DNA of 64,000 nucleotides from Clostridiales bacterium (GTDB lineage Bacteria; Bacillota; Clostridia; Peptostreptococcales; Acidaminobacteraceae). Within the stretch, counting starts at the first letter, position 1; every line of letters begins with the position of its first letter. Shown here one piece after another: positions 32,160 to 41,456 of this stretch. A model generated the notes under the pieces. It saw nothing but the letters and a program-made list of their open reading frames with translations, did no database searches and was not told the origin of the DNA. The translations under genes were made by a program, and so were the position numbers. The stretch spans positions 431,271 to 495,270 of the forward strand of contig JAEIOD010000001.1 of the NCBI GenBank assembly GCA_016342415.1, given 5' to 3'.

Positions 32160-34178
32160 TTATTTAATATGATGGAACAGAAAAGCGAATTTATCTGTTT
32201 CCTCTTTAATGATCTTTTCTTTTGATTTACCAGCACCATGTCCTGAGTTTATATCTATTCTAATCAACATAGGTTTATCACTGGTATTTTTTTCTTGTAA
32301 TCTTGCAATGTATTTAAAGGAATGTGCTGGTACAACGCGATCATCATGATCTGCTGTAAACACCATCGTTGCAGGATAATCTTTTTCTTCAATATTATGA
32401 AGTGGTGAATACTTGATGATGTTATTAAAATGAGTTTCTTCTTCTGGATTGCCATATTCAACAGCCCAACCCCATCCAATTGTAAACTTGTGATATCTCA
32501 TCATGTCCATTACACCAACTGCCGGGAAGACCACTGTAAACAAATCCGGTCTTTGATTAGAAACAGCACCCATCAATAAACCGCCATTTGATCTGCCGGA
32601 AATAGCCAAGTGATTCTTTGAAGTGTATTTCTTTTCAATTAGAGTTTCTGCTACAGCAATAAAATCATCATAACCATTTTGCTTATTAAAGAGCATACCT
32701 GCTTTATGCCAAGCTTCACCGTATTCAGAACCACCTCTAATATTAGCTTCTACGTGTATCCCACCTCTTTCTATGAAGTATATAACTGCTGGATTGAAAA
32801 ATGGGTTTATAGAGCTATTAAAGCCACCGTATGCATACAACATAGTTGGACTCATTCCATTTAATTCTATACCTTTTTTATAAGTAACAAACGAAGGTAT
32901 CAGTGTACCATCTTTGCTATTTGAAAAGACTTGTTCAGTGATATAATCAGAAATATCATAACTCACTTCAGAAGTTTTAAATTCTTTTGACTTTAAATCT
33001 TTTAAGTTAAATGAGTAGAACCCTATAGGATGTATATACGATGTGAAACCATAGAAAATTTCATCAAAGTCATCAGAAGTTGTAAACTCAAATGGTGTAC
33101 CTACATCAGGCAGTTCCAATTCATTTTCATATTGACCCTCTAAGTTATGAATCTTAATGACGGATTTTACGTCTTCTAGATATATTAAAATCAGTTTGTC
33201 TTTAACCAAAAAGACTTCCTGTATATTTGATTTATTTTCTTCAATTACAGTTTCTACTTCCAGAGTTAAAGTATTTAATTTAACGACTTTCTTATTATCA
33301 GCATTTTCATCAGACACAAAGAAAGCAAATTTATCCTTTGATCCAACATAAACTTGTTCGGAATCAAACCCTTCAAATATTTTTTCGAACGCACCTTTTG
33401 TTCCTTCTGACATTAACTTAATTTCACCACCATATGTTCCTTTTCTTGAAGACATTATCAAAGACTTTTCATCTTCAGTAACAAATACAGTATGATATCT
33501 TAGTGGATTTTCCTTATCAGAAAAAACTTCTCTGTCTTCACTTTGAGGGTGTCCTAATTGATGATAAAAAACTTTCATATCGGTGTTTTTTTCAGATAAG
33601 ACTTTGCCTGATTCAGGTGCGTCAAACGCTGAATAGTAAAACCCATCATCTTGCCAAGAAGTAAAAGTAAATTTTACCCACTGTAGCTTATCTTCTAATA
33701 TTTCAAGTGTATGTAAATCGATGATTCTAATCTCGTGCCAATCAGAACCTGCTGATGATTGTAAATAAGTTATATATCTATTGTCTTTGGAATGACCGTT
33801 TAGATCTATTGCTACTGTTCCATCATCAGATAATGTATTTGGATCTATTAAAACTTCAGGAGTACCATCAAGTCCTTTCTGAATATAGTAAACACTTTGA
33901 TTTTGTAGTCCATCATTGTATACGAATATAATATTTTCACCGACTATTCTAACATTTTCATATTTAGAATAGTTAAATAGAGTTTCCAATCTATCTTTGA
34001 TTTTAGATCTATCACCAATACTGGTTAAATGAGATTGAGTCAAATCATTCTGCTCATCAATCCATGTTCTTAAATCCTCATTAGATTCATCTTCCATCCA
34101 ACGATAAGAGTCTTCTACAGTTGTTCCAAACAAGTTTTCAACAAAATGTTCTTTTTTTGAATTTGGATATTTCATCAT
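32160..34178 (-). CDS. Prolyl oligopeptidase (S9A family)
   Basis: A 672-residue cytosolic serine peptidase. An N-terminal seven-bladed propeller (about 70-400) gates access for short peptides. The C-terminal alpha/beta hydrolase carries the nucleophile in SGRSNGGLLMG (Ser530), with Asp at about 612 in TADHDDRV and His647 in NSGHGAGKS. The family cuts after proline in peptides below about 30 residues. AGGAGGG precedes the start. It is convergent with regulator 3, and peptide 3 contains I-P-R-P and a T-P-Y end, so it is a plausible turnover enzyme for that signal; this is context-based inference. Confidence 0.95.
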   Translation of the reverse strand: MMKYPNSKKEHFVENLFGTTVEDSYRWMEDESNEDLRTWIDEQNDLTQSHLTSIGDRSKIKDRLETLFNYSKYENVRIVGENIIFVYNDGLQNQSVYYIQKGLDGTPEVLIDPNTLSDDGTVAIDLNGHSKDNRYITYLQSSAGSDWHEIRIIDLHTLEILEDKLQWVKFTFTSWQDDGFYYSAFDAPESGKVLSEKNTDMKVFYHQLGHPQSEDREVFSDKENPLRYHTVFVTEDEKSLIMSSRKGTYGGEIKLMSEGTKGAFEKIFEGFDSEQVYVGSKDKFAFFVSDENADNKKVVKLNTLTLEVETVIEENKSNIQEVFLVKDKLILIYLEDVKSVIKIHNLEGQYENELELPDVGTPFEFTTSDDFDEIFYGFTSYIHPIGFYSFNLKDLKSKEFKTSEVSYDISDYITEQVFSNSKDGTLIPSFVTYKKGIELNGMSPTMLYAYGGFNSSINPFFNPAVIYFIERGGIHVEANIRGGSEYGEAWHKAGMLFNKQNGYDDFIAVAETLIEKKYTSKNHLAISGRSNGGLLMGAVSNQRPDLFTVVFPAVGVMDMMRYHKFTIGWGWAVEYGNPEEETHFNNIIKYSPLHNIEEKDYPATMVFTADHDDRVVPAHSFKYIARLQEKNTSDKPMLIRIDINSGHGAGKSKEKIIKEETDKFAFLFHHIK

Positions 34179-34532
34179 GTCCCTCCTTTTATATTTTCCT
34201 CTTTTATCTTATCAACAAACGGATGTATAGTAAATATATATATCAGTAGGCAGTAAGGACATAGAGCAACTCAAACAAACTGAAGACTAAATAGGAATGG
34301 TCTAGTGAAGTCTTAAATTAACATAATTAGAAATAGCCTACGACAAATGAGTAATCAGACGTCGAAGGCTATTTATGTTTTTGATTAAGTTCTATAGATG
34401 TGGCAAGTCACCTTAACAAATATTACAATAAACCTTTATTATTATTTATGATACGGTTCAGCGTACATAACTATACTGCGTTTTTTCTAATTTATTTATA
34501 TCAAACACAAGTAGTCTATTTCAAATCTAGTG
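34179..34532. other. Non-coding stretch with hairpin and short repeat
   Basis: No gene seen. AAATAGCCTACGAC (34331-34344) pairs with GTCGAAGGCTATTT (34361-34374), followed by ATGTTTTT: a probable plus-oriented terminator. The accessory-gene repeat (TACGGTTCAGCGTAC type) lies at 34443-34485. Confidence 0.45.
34443..34485. repeat. Short accessory-gene repeat, copy a
   Basis: Contains TTATTTATGATACGGTTCAG followed by CGTAC and later CTGCGTTTTT. Related copies lie at 35521-35560, 36717-36735, 36785-36830 and 38175-38195. This copy is 48-90 bases downstream of the phosphotransferase stop. Confidence 0.5.
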
Positions 34533-35399
34533 TTAGCTGTTGATTTTAGATTTAGTCGAAATCAAATTTCTACTTAATATACCTGCATCTAATAGTTCTT
34601 TTGATTCCACAGCCCAATTAGGGAAGTTCTCTATTGATAATGCTCCTAATAAACAACTAACATGACGATATATTGAATAAATTTCATATTCAACTTCATC
34701 GTAATCACCATATTCCTTAATAAACACTTCCTCGCTTTCTTTACTTCTATTTCTTAGGTTTCGTCTTATTAAACTAAGTTCTTCACTCAGTAAACCTTTT
34801 TTCATATAGTTGAAATCAAACATAACAACTTCATTATCAGTTCTATTAACAAAGAAATTTTTATAATAGAAATCACCATGAGATAATATTTTATCACTTT
34901 TCTTCAAATAATCATTGAATTGAATTCTCACGGATAACAACAAATTAAAAAAATCATCATTCCCGTATTGTTCATAACATAAAGTTATTTCATCTTGTTT
35001 AAATTCTACATCATCCTCAGATAGAAAATCAAAATTAACGGTTTTATCATATGATAGAGCATGTAATTGTTTAAACCATTTTGCAACTGATTTAATCGCT
35101 TTTGGATTTCTAAAGTCATCTTCACATCCAATTCTATATTCATGATTTATAGTCATATCTTCTAACAAGATTGAATTCTCAGTTGTCTCATAGAATTTAA
35201 TAATTGGAATTTCAGTTCTTAATAAAGCTTGATAGCAAAGAATCTCTTTTGCATCTGACTTCTTCTCAAAATATTTAAGATAGTATTTCTTTCCTTCTTT
35301 CAGAACCTCATAAACATGAACACCATTTTTTACCTGTACTTCATTTACTTCAGATAATGTAAATTTATCTTTTAGATATTGAATAATATTTGTCATCAT
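34533..35399 (-). CDS. Aminoglycoside phosphotransferase-type (APH) kinase-fold protein
   Basis: A 288-residue protein of the APH/choline kinase fold. The catalytic loop ILSHGDFYYKNFFV (HGD near residue 172) and the metal-binding VVMFDFNYMKKG (about 20 residues on) are clear. It could phosphorylate an antibiotic, an amino-sugar or a small metabolite; sequence alone does not tell. It stands alone, with its own AGGAG site and the short repeat behind it, among other single accessory genes. Confidence 0.85.
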   Translation of the reverse strand: MMTNIIQYLKDKFTLSEVNEVQVKNGVHVYEVLKEGKKYYLKYFEKKSDAKEILCYQALLRTEIPIIKFYETTENSILLEDMTINHEYRIGCEDDFRNPKAIKSVAKWFKQLHALSYDKTVNFDFLSEDDVEFKQDEITLCYEQYGNDDFFNLLLSVRIQFNDYLKKSDKILSHGDFYYKNFFVNRTDNEVVMFDFNYMKKGLLSEELSLIRRNLRNRSKESEEVFIKEYGDYDEVEYEIYSIYRHVSCLLGALSIENFPNWAVESKELLDAGILSRNLISTKSKINS

Positions 35400-35520
35400 C
35401 TTTACTCCTAAATAGAATAGTATGTTAAATTTCAGTCCTCATTTGACCTGAGTAGATTTACTTTAAAACAGATTAATTTATACAGCTATATCTAAAACAA
35501 GATAGCAATATGTTGAAAAG

Positions 35521-35560
35521 AACGCAGTTATTTATGATATGGTATGGTTCACTGTAACGG
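35521..35560. repeat. Short accessory-gene repeat, copy b
   Basis: AACGCAGTTATTTATGATAT followed by GGTATGGTTCACTGTAACGG. It shares TTATTTATGATA and GGTTCA-YGTA with copy a but carries the CGCAG block on the other side. It lies 49-88 bases after the acetyltransferase stop at 35609. Confidence 0.45.
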
Positions 35561-35608
35561 ATTATTCCAAATATCATGAGTTATCTATAAGTCTATTAAG
35601 CAAAACAA

Positions 35609-36463
35609 CTAGATCTCTTCCTTTGAAAAACACATATAAGTATCATAACCTTCGTATCCAACCATTGATGCACTAGTACTATAGATTCCTTCAGGAACAA
35701 AATTAATAATTTCATTTACACCTTCATCCATCCAGCTTTTGGTGCTGATATGAAAGAGTTCAGCCATTACTTGCTCATTCTTATAGGGTTCTAATATCTC
35801 ACAACCATATACTTCACCAGAATTTTCTCTTTGTCTCATTGTAAACACACTACCAACTATTCTGTCTTGTTCTATCAGTACATGAACTTTCCAGCGATCC
35901 ATCACACTATAAATTCCATCTGCTAGCCAATAGTAATTATGGAAATGAGTATCGTGAAAGTTTCTGTATTCATCTTTTCTCTCATCAGTGAGAAGTTGAA
36001 TATTATGCTCAAGTGCTAAATCAATTAGTTGATTTGGGATTATTGACATTTGAACCGTGTCTTCAGTACATGCAAATCCTTTTGATATTAAGAATTTTTG
36101 AGAATTAGTATTTGCTCTAGTTGTGCCAAAATCACATTTGAAACCTTTGTAGTTTAATTCTAAGTAATCCATAATTTCAGAAGCTATTGACATATAATCA
36201 TCTGAACAATCTATATAAGGTCCTTTTATACTAAAATACTTGTTCTTCAAGTCCATGCCGGTCATAGCAATACCTTTTAGTTCATCCTCTTTATAAACAG
36301 CTATTATTTCATCTTGCTCATCTGCTAAGAACCTTAATAGACTGTCTTCCACTTGATCAAAAGACTTATACGGGGGTGTTGTTCTTTTGTTTTCATCTTG
36401 ATACACATTCCACACATATTTTGAAACAATTTGAATATCTTCTTTTTCAATTATCTTTATCAT
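35609..36463 (-). CDS. GNAT-family acetyltransferase
   Basis: A 284-residue protein starting at the ATG at 36463 behind GGAGGAAAA; the frame extends upstream without a ribosome binding site. Two GNAT-like halves are visible; the second has RIVGSVFTMRQRENSGEVYG followed by E-P-Y-K-N-E-Q-V-M-A-E-L (acetyl-CoA binding region). The substrate is unknown. It is one of several lone accessory genes in this stretch. Confidence 0.75.
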   Translation of the reverse strand: MIKIIEKEDIQIVSKYVWNVYQDENKRTTPPYKSFDQVEDSLLRFLADEQDEIIAVYKEDELKGIAMTGMDLKNKYFSIKGPYIDCSDDYMSIASEIMDYLELNYKGFKCDFGTTRANTNSQKFLISKGFACTEDTVQMSIIPNQLIDLALEHNIQLLTDERKDEYRNFHDTHFHNYYWLADGIYSVMDRWKVHVLIEQDRIVGSVFTMRQRENSGEVYGCEILEPYKNEQVMAELFHISTKSWMDEGVNEIINFVPEGIYSTSASMVGYEGYDTYMCFSKEEI

Positions 36464-36716
36464 TTTTCCTCCGTTATATACATTAGATACCACTACATCA
36501 ATTGTAAAGTAAGTAATTTCCAGATTCAAATAAAAAAGCAATAACTATTGTTTACATTAACATTACACCCCTGAAGCTGAATCCTCAGTTTAATCTAAGG
36601 TGTACACAAATAAATATAACTCCTCAAACATGCGAGGAGTTATAGATTGTTCACTTATTATTTTTAAATTCTCCGATTATAATTATAGCTTATAATTTTA
36701 CATCAATATTACTTTT

Positions 36717-36735
36717 GGTACGGTTCACTTTCTTA
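36717..36735. repeat. Short accessory-gene repeat, copy c
   Basis: GGTACGGTTCACTTTCTTAT, matching the TACGGTTCAC core of copies a and d, 50 bases from copy d. It seems a partial copy. Confidence 0.35.
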
Positions 36736-36784
36736 TCAGGCTATTCGAAGTATACCCTTATTCGATTCTTTTGATTGTCGAACT

Positions 36785-36830
36785 ATGCAGTACGGTTCAC
36801 CGTACTGCACTAAACTGCGTTTATTTATGC
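36785..36830. repeat. Short accessory-gene repeat, copy d, with perfect palindrome
   Basis: GCAGTACGGT (36787-36796) and ACCGTACTGC (36799-36808) form a perfect inverted repeat with a two-base centre. It is followed by CTAAACTGCGTTTATTTATG, which matches parts of copies a and b. Confidence 0.55.
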
Positions 36831-37041
36831 TACAACTGTCAATTCGTAATATATAAGTAGGGTTTATAACCATTACTTAATTTTATATAATGAATTCTTG
36901 TTTTATTATCTTTCCCTGTTGGCTTAAGACTCAATTATATCCAACAGATTCACCTAAATTATTCAATTCACTTTTAGGTTCTTTGGGGAATGAAGCTTGA
37001 TATACATTGATCAAAATGTTCCCATAAAAATTTCTAAGTAT

Positions 37042-38070
37042 TTATTTTTTCTCGCTTTTTAGGATTCTTTTAATTCGATTAAATAAGACTTCTATTTCAT
37101 TCCATTTAGATCCTTCGCTTGTGTTTCCAAATAAGATAATAACAGTATCCGTCTCTTTATCATATCGTGCTATACTTTGATAACCTGGTAAGAATCCTGT
37201 GTGACTATACACATATACATTTGAAAATATATCTTGTTCGGAATCACTTAGTAAACTACCATCATTGAGCGCTCTAATGAATACACCCACATCTTCCGCA
37301 GTTGCAATCATCGAACCAGCAGGTGATCGAAAATTATTCTGTTTTATATCTGGTTCATAACCTTTAACATATCCACTCATAAGCTGATCAATATCAATAT
37401 CTTCAAGCAAGTGAGAAGTATTATCAAGCTTTAAGGGAGTAAGTATCTCCGAATCGATATAATCCATATAATTATAGCCAAGAGCTTCATTCATAATCAT
37501 ACCTAACAATAGATAGTTTGTATTTGAATAGGCATACTTCTTATCAGGTTTAAAATCAGAAGGCATATCTAACACAAGCGATAAGCATGCCTCATTTGAA
37601 TATGGAGGTGCTGCCCAATCAAAGTTATGATCAGTATAATTCGGAATTCCACTTCTATGCATGATTAGTTGCTTTAAAGTAATTTCATCAGAATGCTCAA
37701 TATTATCTTTAAATTTTGGAAGCAAATCAGCTAATGTATCTTCTAAGCTTAAGATACCTTCATCAATAAGTTTAGTTGTTGCTACAGCAACATATAACTT
37801 TGTGATACTAGCGATTTTAAACAAAGCATCTGTTTTAGCAGGTATTTCTTTAGCTCGATTGTGATATCCAGATGCATATGTAAATGCCTCACCGTCTTGA
37901 CTGATATATACAATAATCCCTTCAAATGCTTCATTATTATCGAGCTCCTCTTGAATGGTAGCTGATAATGGTGTTAACTTATCAAATATATTTGACCATG
38001 GTATAAAAAACACAATGCTCACCACAGATGCAATAATCATAATTACGACAAACAATTTTCTTAAAGTCAT
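37042..38070 (-). CDS. Membrane-anchored serine hydrolase (beta-lactamase/PBP4* type)
   Basis: A 342-residue protein starting at the ATG at 38070 behind GAGAGGAA. An N-terminal hydrophobic segment (LFVVIMIIASVVSIVFFIPW) acts as an anchor or signal. The class C beta-lactamase-like domain has SITK (S-x-x-K, in FKIASITKLYVA) and YSNTNYLLLG (Y-x-N). Members include D-aminopeptidases, esterases and beta-lactam hydrolases; the C-terminal H/KTG-like motif is HTGFLPG. The substrate cannot be told. Confidence 0.88.
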   Translation of the reverse strand: MTLRKLFVVIMIIASVVSIVFFIPWSNIFDKLTPLSATIQEELDNNEAFEGIIVYISQDGEAFTYASGYHNRAKEIPAKTDALFKIASITKLYVAVATTKLIDEGILSLEDTLADLLPKFKDNIEHSDEITLKQLIMHRSGIPNYTDHNFDWAAPPYSNEACLSLVLDMPSDFKPDKKYAYSNTNYLLLGMIMNEALGYNYMDYIDSEILTPLKLDNTSHLLEDIDIDQLMSGYVKGYEPDIKQNNFRSPAGSMIATAEDVGVFIRALNDGSLLSDSEQDIFSNVYVYSHTGFLPGYQSIARYDKETDTVIILFGNTSEGSKWNEIEVLFNRIKRILKSEKK

Positions 38071-38174
38071 ATTGGTTCCTCTCTCTTTATCACACCAAAC
38101 CCAATCAGTCACTTATGCCCCACAAGTGTAGAGACTAGTACAACTCATTTCATCTAATGTACTTGCTTGTTCAT

Positions 38175-38195
38175 GGGTAAGGTTCATCGTACTAC
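38175..38195. repeat. Short accessory-gene repeat, copy e (weak)
   Basis: GGGTAAGGTTCATCGTACTA resembles the TACGGTTCA-CGTAC core. It lies 56-76 bases after the stop of the gene at 38251-39441. Confidence 0.35.
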
Positions 38196-38250
38196 TTTAA
38201 ATCGAGGTAATTATAACTTGAAAAGATACAGTATCTCAGACTAAAACCTT

Positions 38251-39441
38251 TTATTTTAATCCAAGACTGATATAAGGTTTAATTTGAATCTCTAAATACT
38301 TATCTGTTAAATCCTCTGCATAAAGTATTATAGCTTCTGTTTTGATTTCTTTACCGTTTTCATCTACATATGATTCTATTTTATGTTCAATATTATCTAT
38401 AAGAATATGATTGATTCCAATTACTTCTCTACCTTCAATAAACCAACTAAGAGAAAAGTAGTTTTTCTCATCATAATCCAATATTAATTTGTTTGATAAA
38501 TCAATTGTACTCCACTTTGTTATTGATGTCGTATCAATCACTAAATTGTTATCTTTTTCTTCTAATAAATAGTGATAATAACCATCCTCATCTATATCAC
38601 AACTTTTTTTAAATAAATTTATAAAAAATTCATTTAAACAACCAAATACTCTTATTTCAAAGTCTCTCATAGTTTCTAGGTCTCCCCTATATTCAATTTT
38701 TCCACTTTCAATTAACTTTCTAACCCGAAAATCAACATAAGTATCACCAATAAGCTGCTCTGATTGTCCCATTGTCTTTCCAACAACTTTCGCTGCTTTT
38801 TTAAAATTAAATGTGCAGTTTGATAAAATATCGTGATCGTAATAGCTTTCATCGACTCCAAGTATTCTGTCATTCTCCAAAATTCTCAAGTTTTCTTTAG
38901 ATGTTCTAAGAATCTCCCAATCATTGATCAAACTATTGCATCTTTCTTTTTCAAACTTCTTCATGGTTATAATGAGATGCTCTACTTCTTTTGGAGCACA
39001 TTCTGCAAAAGTTCTTGGCTTATATCTGGTGTTATCATAATCCTCTACATGCAGTTGCGAAACATTTATCTCATATAAATCCCTTTTATTTAATAGTGCA
39101 ACTAAATATCTAAGTCCCACTTGATTACCAGTATTTTCTCCGTGCCATATTACAATTTTTGAATCAATATCAATATTTTTTATACTATTATATGTATTGA
39201 TAAATTCTTTCTCAATATCTTCAAAATAATCATATGCCGAAACCTCTTTTATAATTTTTTCAAACCATTTTATCCTTTTTCCAAGTCCCGTTTCATTATC
39301 AATTCCATATATTGGACCAATTGAATGATCTTCTCTAAAATTTATTATTTCACCTTTAAACTCATTTTTGTTATTTTCAAAATAGAATTTTAATATTCCT
39401 AACTCTGAATCCCCAAAAACAATATGAGTATATTTACTCAT
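38251..39441 (-). CDS. DUF1835/DUF3658-type protein
   Basis: A 396-residue protein starting at the ATG at 39441 behind AAAGGAG. The N-terminal third begins YTHIVFGDSELGILKFYF, typical of DUF1835 (H-x-x-x-G-D-S), followed by ENTGNQVGLRYLVALL; the middle contains a DUF3658-like helical domain. About 150 further residues include a DUF3841-like or unassigned segment. Function is unknown; such proteins are common lone accessory genes in Firmicutes. Confidence 0.75.
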   Translation of the reverse strand: MSKYTHIVFGDSELGILKFYFENNKNEFKGEIINFREDHSIGPIYGIDNETGLGKRIKWFEKIIKEVSAYDYFEDIEKEFINTYNSIKNIDIDSKIVIWHGENTGNQVGLRYLVALLNKRDLYEINVSQLHVEDYDNTRYKPRTFAECAPKEVEHLIITMKKFEKERCNSLINDWEILRTSKENLRILENDRILGVDESYYDHDILSNCTFNFKKAAKVVGKTMGQSEQLIGDTYVDFRVRKLIESGKIEYRGDLETMRDFEIRVFGCLNEFFINLFKKSCDIDEDGYYHYLLEEKDNNLVIDTTSITKWSTIDLSNKLILDYDEKNYFSLSWFIEGREVIGINHILIDNIEHKIESYVDENGKEIKTEAIILYAEDLTDKYLEIQIKPYISLGLK

Positions 39442-40121
39442 GCTTACATCTCCTTTCAAATTCATTTTTTCTGACATAACTCTATTTTATACTCTAATGT
39501 AAAAATTACTAAGCAAAATAAAAGTATCCTTTATCCAATGAAAATGTTACTCCCACGACCAATTCATACGACGAACAACATATCCACGGTTTCTGAAACC
39601 ACTTATAAAAAGCTTCATTTCTTTTGCCTCAAATTACTACTTTGGAGTGGGTTATTTATTGTGGTGAAATGTATTATACTTTCATTAAACCATATATCGA
39701 TGGGCATAAACCCTTCCAAATACATATACACAATCTACATGTTAAAATCGATACTTATTGAATATGCCATGTTAAACAACTTTAATCCTTTCTCATATCT
39801 TGATTAAGCGTAACATATGACATTACATTACTTCTCTCAATGTAAATGATTTGATTTATAAAATCAAGTTTTCAGTGATATGGATTACACTAATCTGTTT
39901 GGTTGATGGAATAACACCATCATATAAATACAATTAAAAGAAAACACCTATCATCCTCACAAGTGATAGGTGTTTTCAATTTAGTGCTGCCATAGATGAA
40001 TTGATTCAAACAGCCTATTATTCATAAGTGGATGACACTCTCTTATTGGTCCATCAAATAACCAACATGTTATAGATGGTATAGGTCTTATTTGATATAA
40101 TCATTAAAAAGGAGATAAACT
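39442..40121. other. Gene-free stretch with terminator and orphan dyad
   Basis: No convincing gene; an 89-codon plus frame at 39538-39807 lacks a ribosome binding site. CTACTTTGGAGTGGGTTAT (39637-39655) resembles the regulator 1 dyad plus its flank. AAAACACCTATCA (39941-39953) pairs with TGATAGGTGTTTT (39964-39976), a symmetrical terminator. Confidence 0.4.
39941..39976. terminator. Symmetrical terminator hairpin
   Basis: Thirteen perfect base pairs around a ten-base loop with an A-rich start and T-rich end, upstream of the inositol monophosphatase-family gene. Confidence 0.7.
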
Positions 40122-40886
40122 ATGGATTATACTAAAACTATGAAAGTCGTTACAGAACTCGTTCAAGAAGTTGGCGCGTTTCAAATTGAAAAATTCAAAT
40201 CAAGAGCCTTCACATACGAAACAAAATCTTCAGAAATAGATATTGTAACGGAAGTCGATAAAACATCAGAACTGATGCTTATGGATAAATTAGCAAAGGA
40301 GTTTCCTTCATTTGGGTTTTTAGCAGAGGAATCCGGCGAGAAAGATATTGATTTAGAATATATTTGGGTCATTGATCCACTAGATGGTACCACCAACTTT
40401 TCAGTTGGCGTACCTATATTTGCTATTTCAGTGGGTTTACAAAAAAATGGAGACAGTGTTCTCGGTGTTGTTTATATGCCAGTTACCGGAGATATGTACA
40501 CCTCTATAAAAGGCTCAGGAGCATATAAAAATAATAAAAAGATTCAGGTGAATAAGACCAATACCCTTAGAGAATCTGTTATTGCTACAGGTTTTCCGTA
40601 TGACCGTGCTGAAAATGTAGTGAACAATGTCAATGAGTTTACAAAAGTAGTGACTAAAGTCAAAGGCATTAGACGTCTTGGTGCAGCTGCTTATGATTTC
40701 TGTTTACTAGCTGAAGGAGTTTATGCCGGTTATTGGGAATACGGACTAAAACCATGGGACTACGCAGCTGGTCTTCTTATTGCAATAGAAGCAGGCGCAG
40801 TATATGAGATGATGACAAAACGAGATCATTCCATGATTGTATCCAATCCGACAATTTTTAACGAACTCAAAAGCACTTTAATCTAA
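40122..40886 (+). CDS. suhB: Inositol monophosphatase-family phosphatase (SuhB-like)
   Basis: A 254-residue Mg-dependent phosphatase. All motifs of the family are present: GFLAEESGE (metal-binding E), WVIDPLDGTTNFSVGVPIFA and the C-terminal YWEYGLKPWDYAAGLLIAIE. It dephosphorylates inositol-1-phosphate or related sugar phosphates, or may act as an RNA-polymerase-associated SuhB-like factor. AAAAGGAG precedes the ATG. It is monocistronic or leads into the small zinc-ribbon gene 78 bases on. Confidence 0.93.
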   Translation: MDYTKTMKVVTELVQEVGAFQIEKFKSRAFTYETKSSEIDIVTEVDKTSELMLMDKLAKEFPSFGFLAEESGEKDIDLEYIWVIDPLDGTTNFSVGVPIFAISVGLQKNGDSVLGVVYMPVTGDMYTSIKGSGAYKNNKKIQVNKTNTLRESVIATGFPYDRAENVVNNVNEFTKVVTKVKGIRRLGAAAYDFCLLAEGVYAGYWEYGLKPWDYAAGLLIAIEAGAVYEMMTKRDHSMIVSNPTIFNELKSTLI

Positions 40887-40964
40887 GAAAAAAGTGATTA
40901 TACCACAATTTTTAATAACACCTATCCACAGTAACAGTAAATTAATGAAGGTGGAAGTATATAA

Positions 40965-41198
40965 ATGAAACGATCTAATTATAGACATCTAGTAGTGTCC
41001 ACTTACATATTTGGGGGATTATTTCTCATACTGAATAATATTTTTGGGACTATAGTCTTTGCTCTGTTAATGGTTGTTGCGACTTGGATTGCTTTTAAGT
41101 GTAATTGTCCTAACTGTAACAAACATTTTGATTTGAAGTTTAGCAGGAAAACTTTAATGCATTGTCCTAGATGTGGAGAAAAAATCTATTGGGATTAA
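40965..41198 (+). CDS. Small membrane protein with zinc ribbon
   Basis: A 77-residue protein with two hydrophobic spans (VVSTYIFGGLFLILNNIFG, IVFALLMVVATWIAF) followed by a cytoplasmic zinc ribbon with two C-P-x-C pairs (CNCPNCNKHF and MHCPRCGEKI). A GAAGGTGG site lies upstream. Function unknown; the zinc ribbon suggests protein or nucleic acid contact at the membrane. Confidence 0.8.
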   Translation: MKRSNYRHLVVSTYIFGGLFLILNNIFGTIVFALLMVVATWIAFKCNCPNCNKHFDLKFSRKTLMHCPRCGEKIYWD

Positions 41199-41330
41199 AA
41201 TAATAAAAGCCATTACTCTTAATCTCATTCATTATAACCCCCTCTAATAACAAACCGTCACTGAAATATTATCATAACACCTGATTAAAATTGTTTGGTT
41301 CCTTTACAAGGAACAGACTAACTTATGACT

Positions 41331-41377
41331 GAAAATGCATCATACATGGACAATCTATCCATGTATGATGCATTTTC
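41331..41377. repeat. Long perfect inverted repeat
   Basis: Two 20-base arms (41331-41350 and 41358-41377), perfectly complementary around a seven-base loop. There is no true T run, only TTTTC inside the arm. It could be a strong terminator for the zinc-ribbon gene or the remnant of a small mobile hairpin element. Confidence 0.7.
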
Positions 41378-41456
41378 ATACTTGAAGGTTACATTTTAAT
41401 ACATATTTTTTTGTGTTATGTAATTTTATGTCATAATTGAGTAAAGGAGGGTTCAT

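Larger units (their letters stand above)
36464..37041. other. Non-coding stretch with terminator and repeats
   Basis: No gene seen. ATAACTCCTC (36616-36625) pairs with GAGGAGTTAT (36634-36643), a hairpin able to end transcripts from the right. Two copies of the accessory-gene repeat lie at 36717-36735 and 36785-36830. The rest is plain AT-rich sequence. Confidence 0.45.

Noticed and set aside
34443..38195. Integron attC sites for the accessory genes
   Set aside because: No consistent core sites (RYYYAAC/GTTRRRY) flank the repeats and no integron integrase is in the window, so only a generic repeat is claimed.
39538..39807. 89-codon plus frame as a further secreted peptide
   Set aside because: No ribosome binding site, no signal peptide at the start and no D-D-[IV]-P motif.
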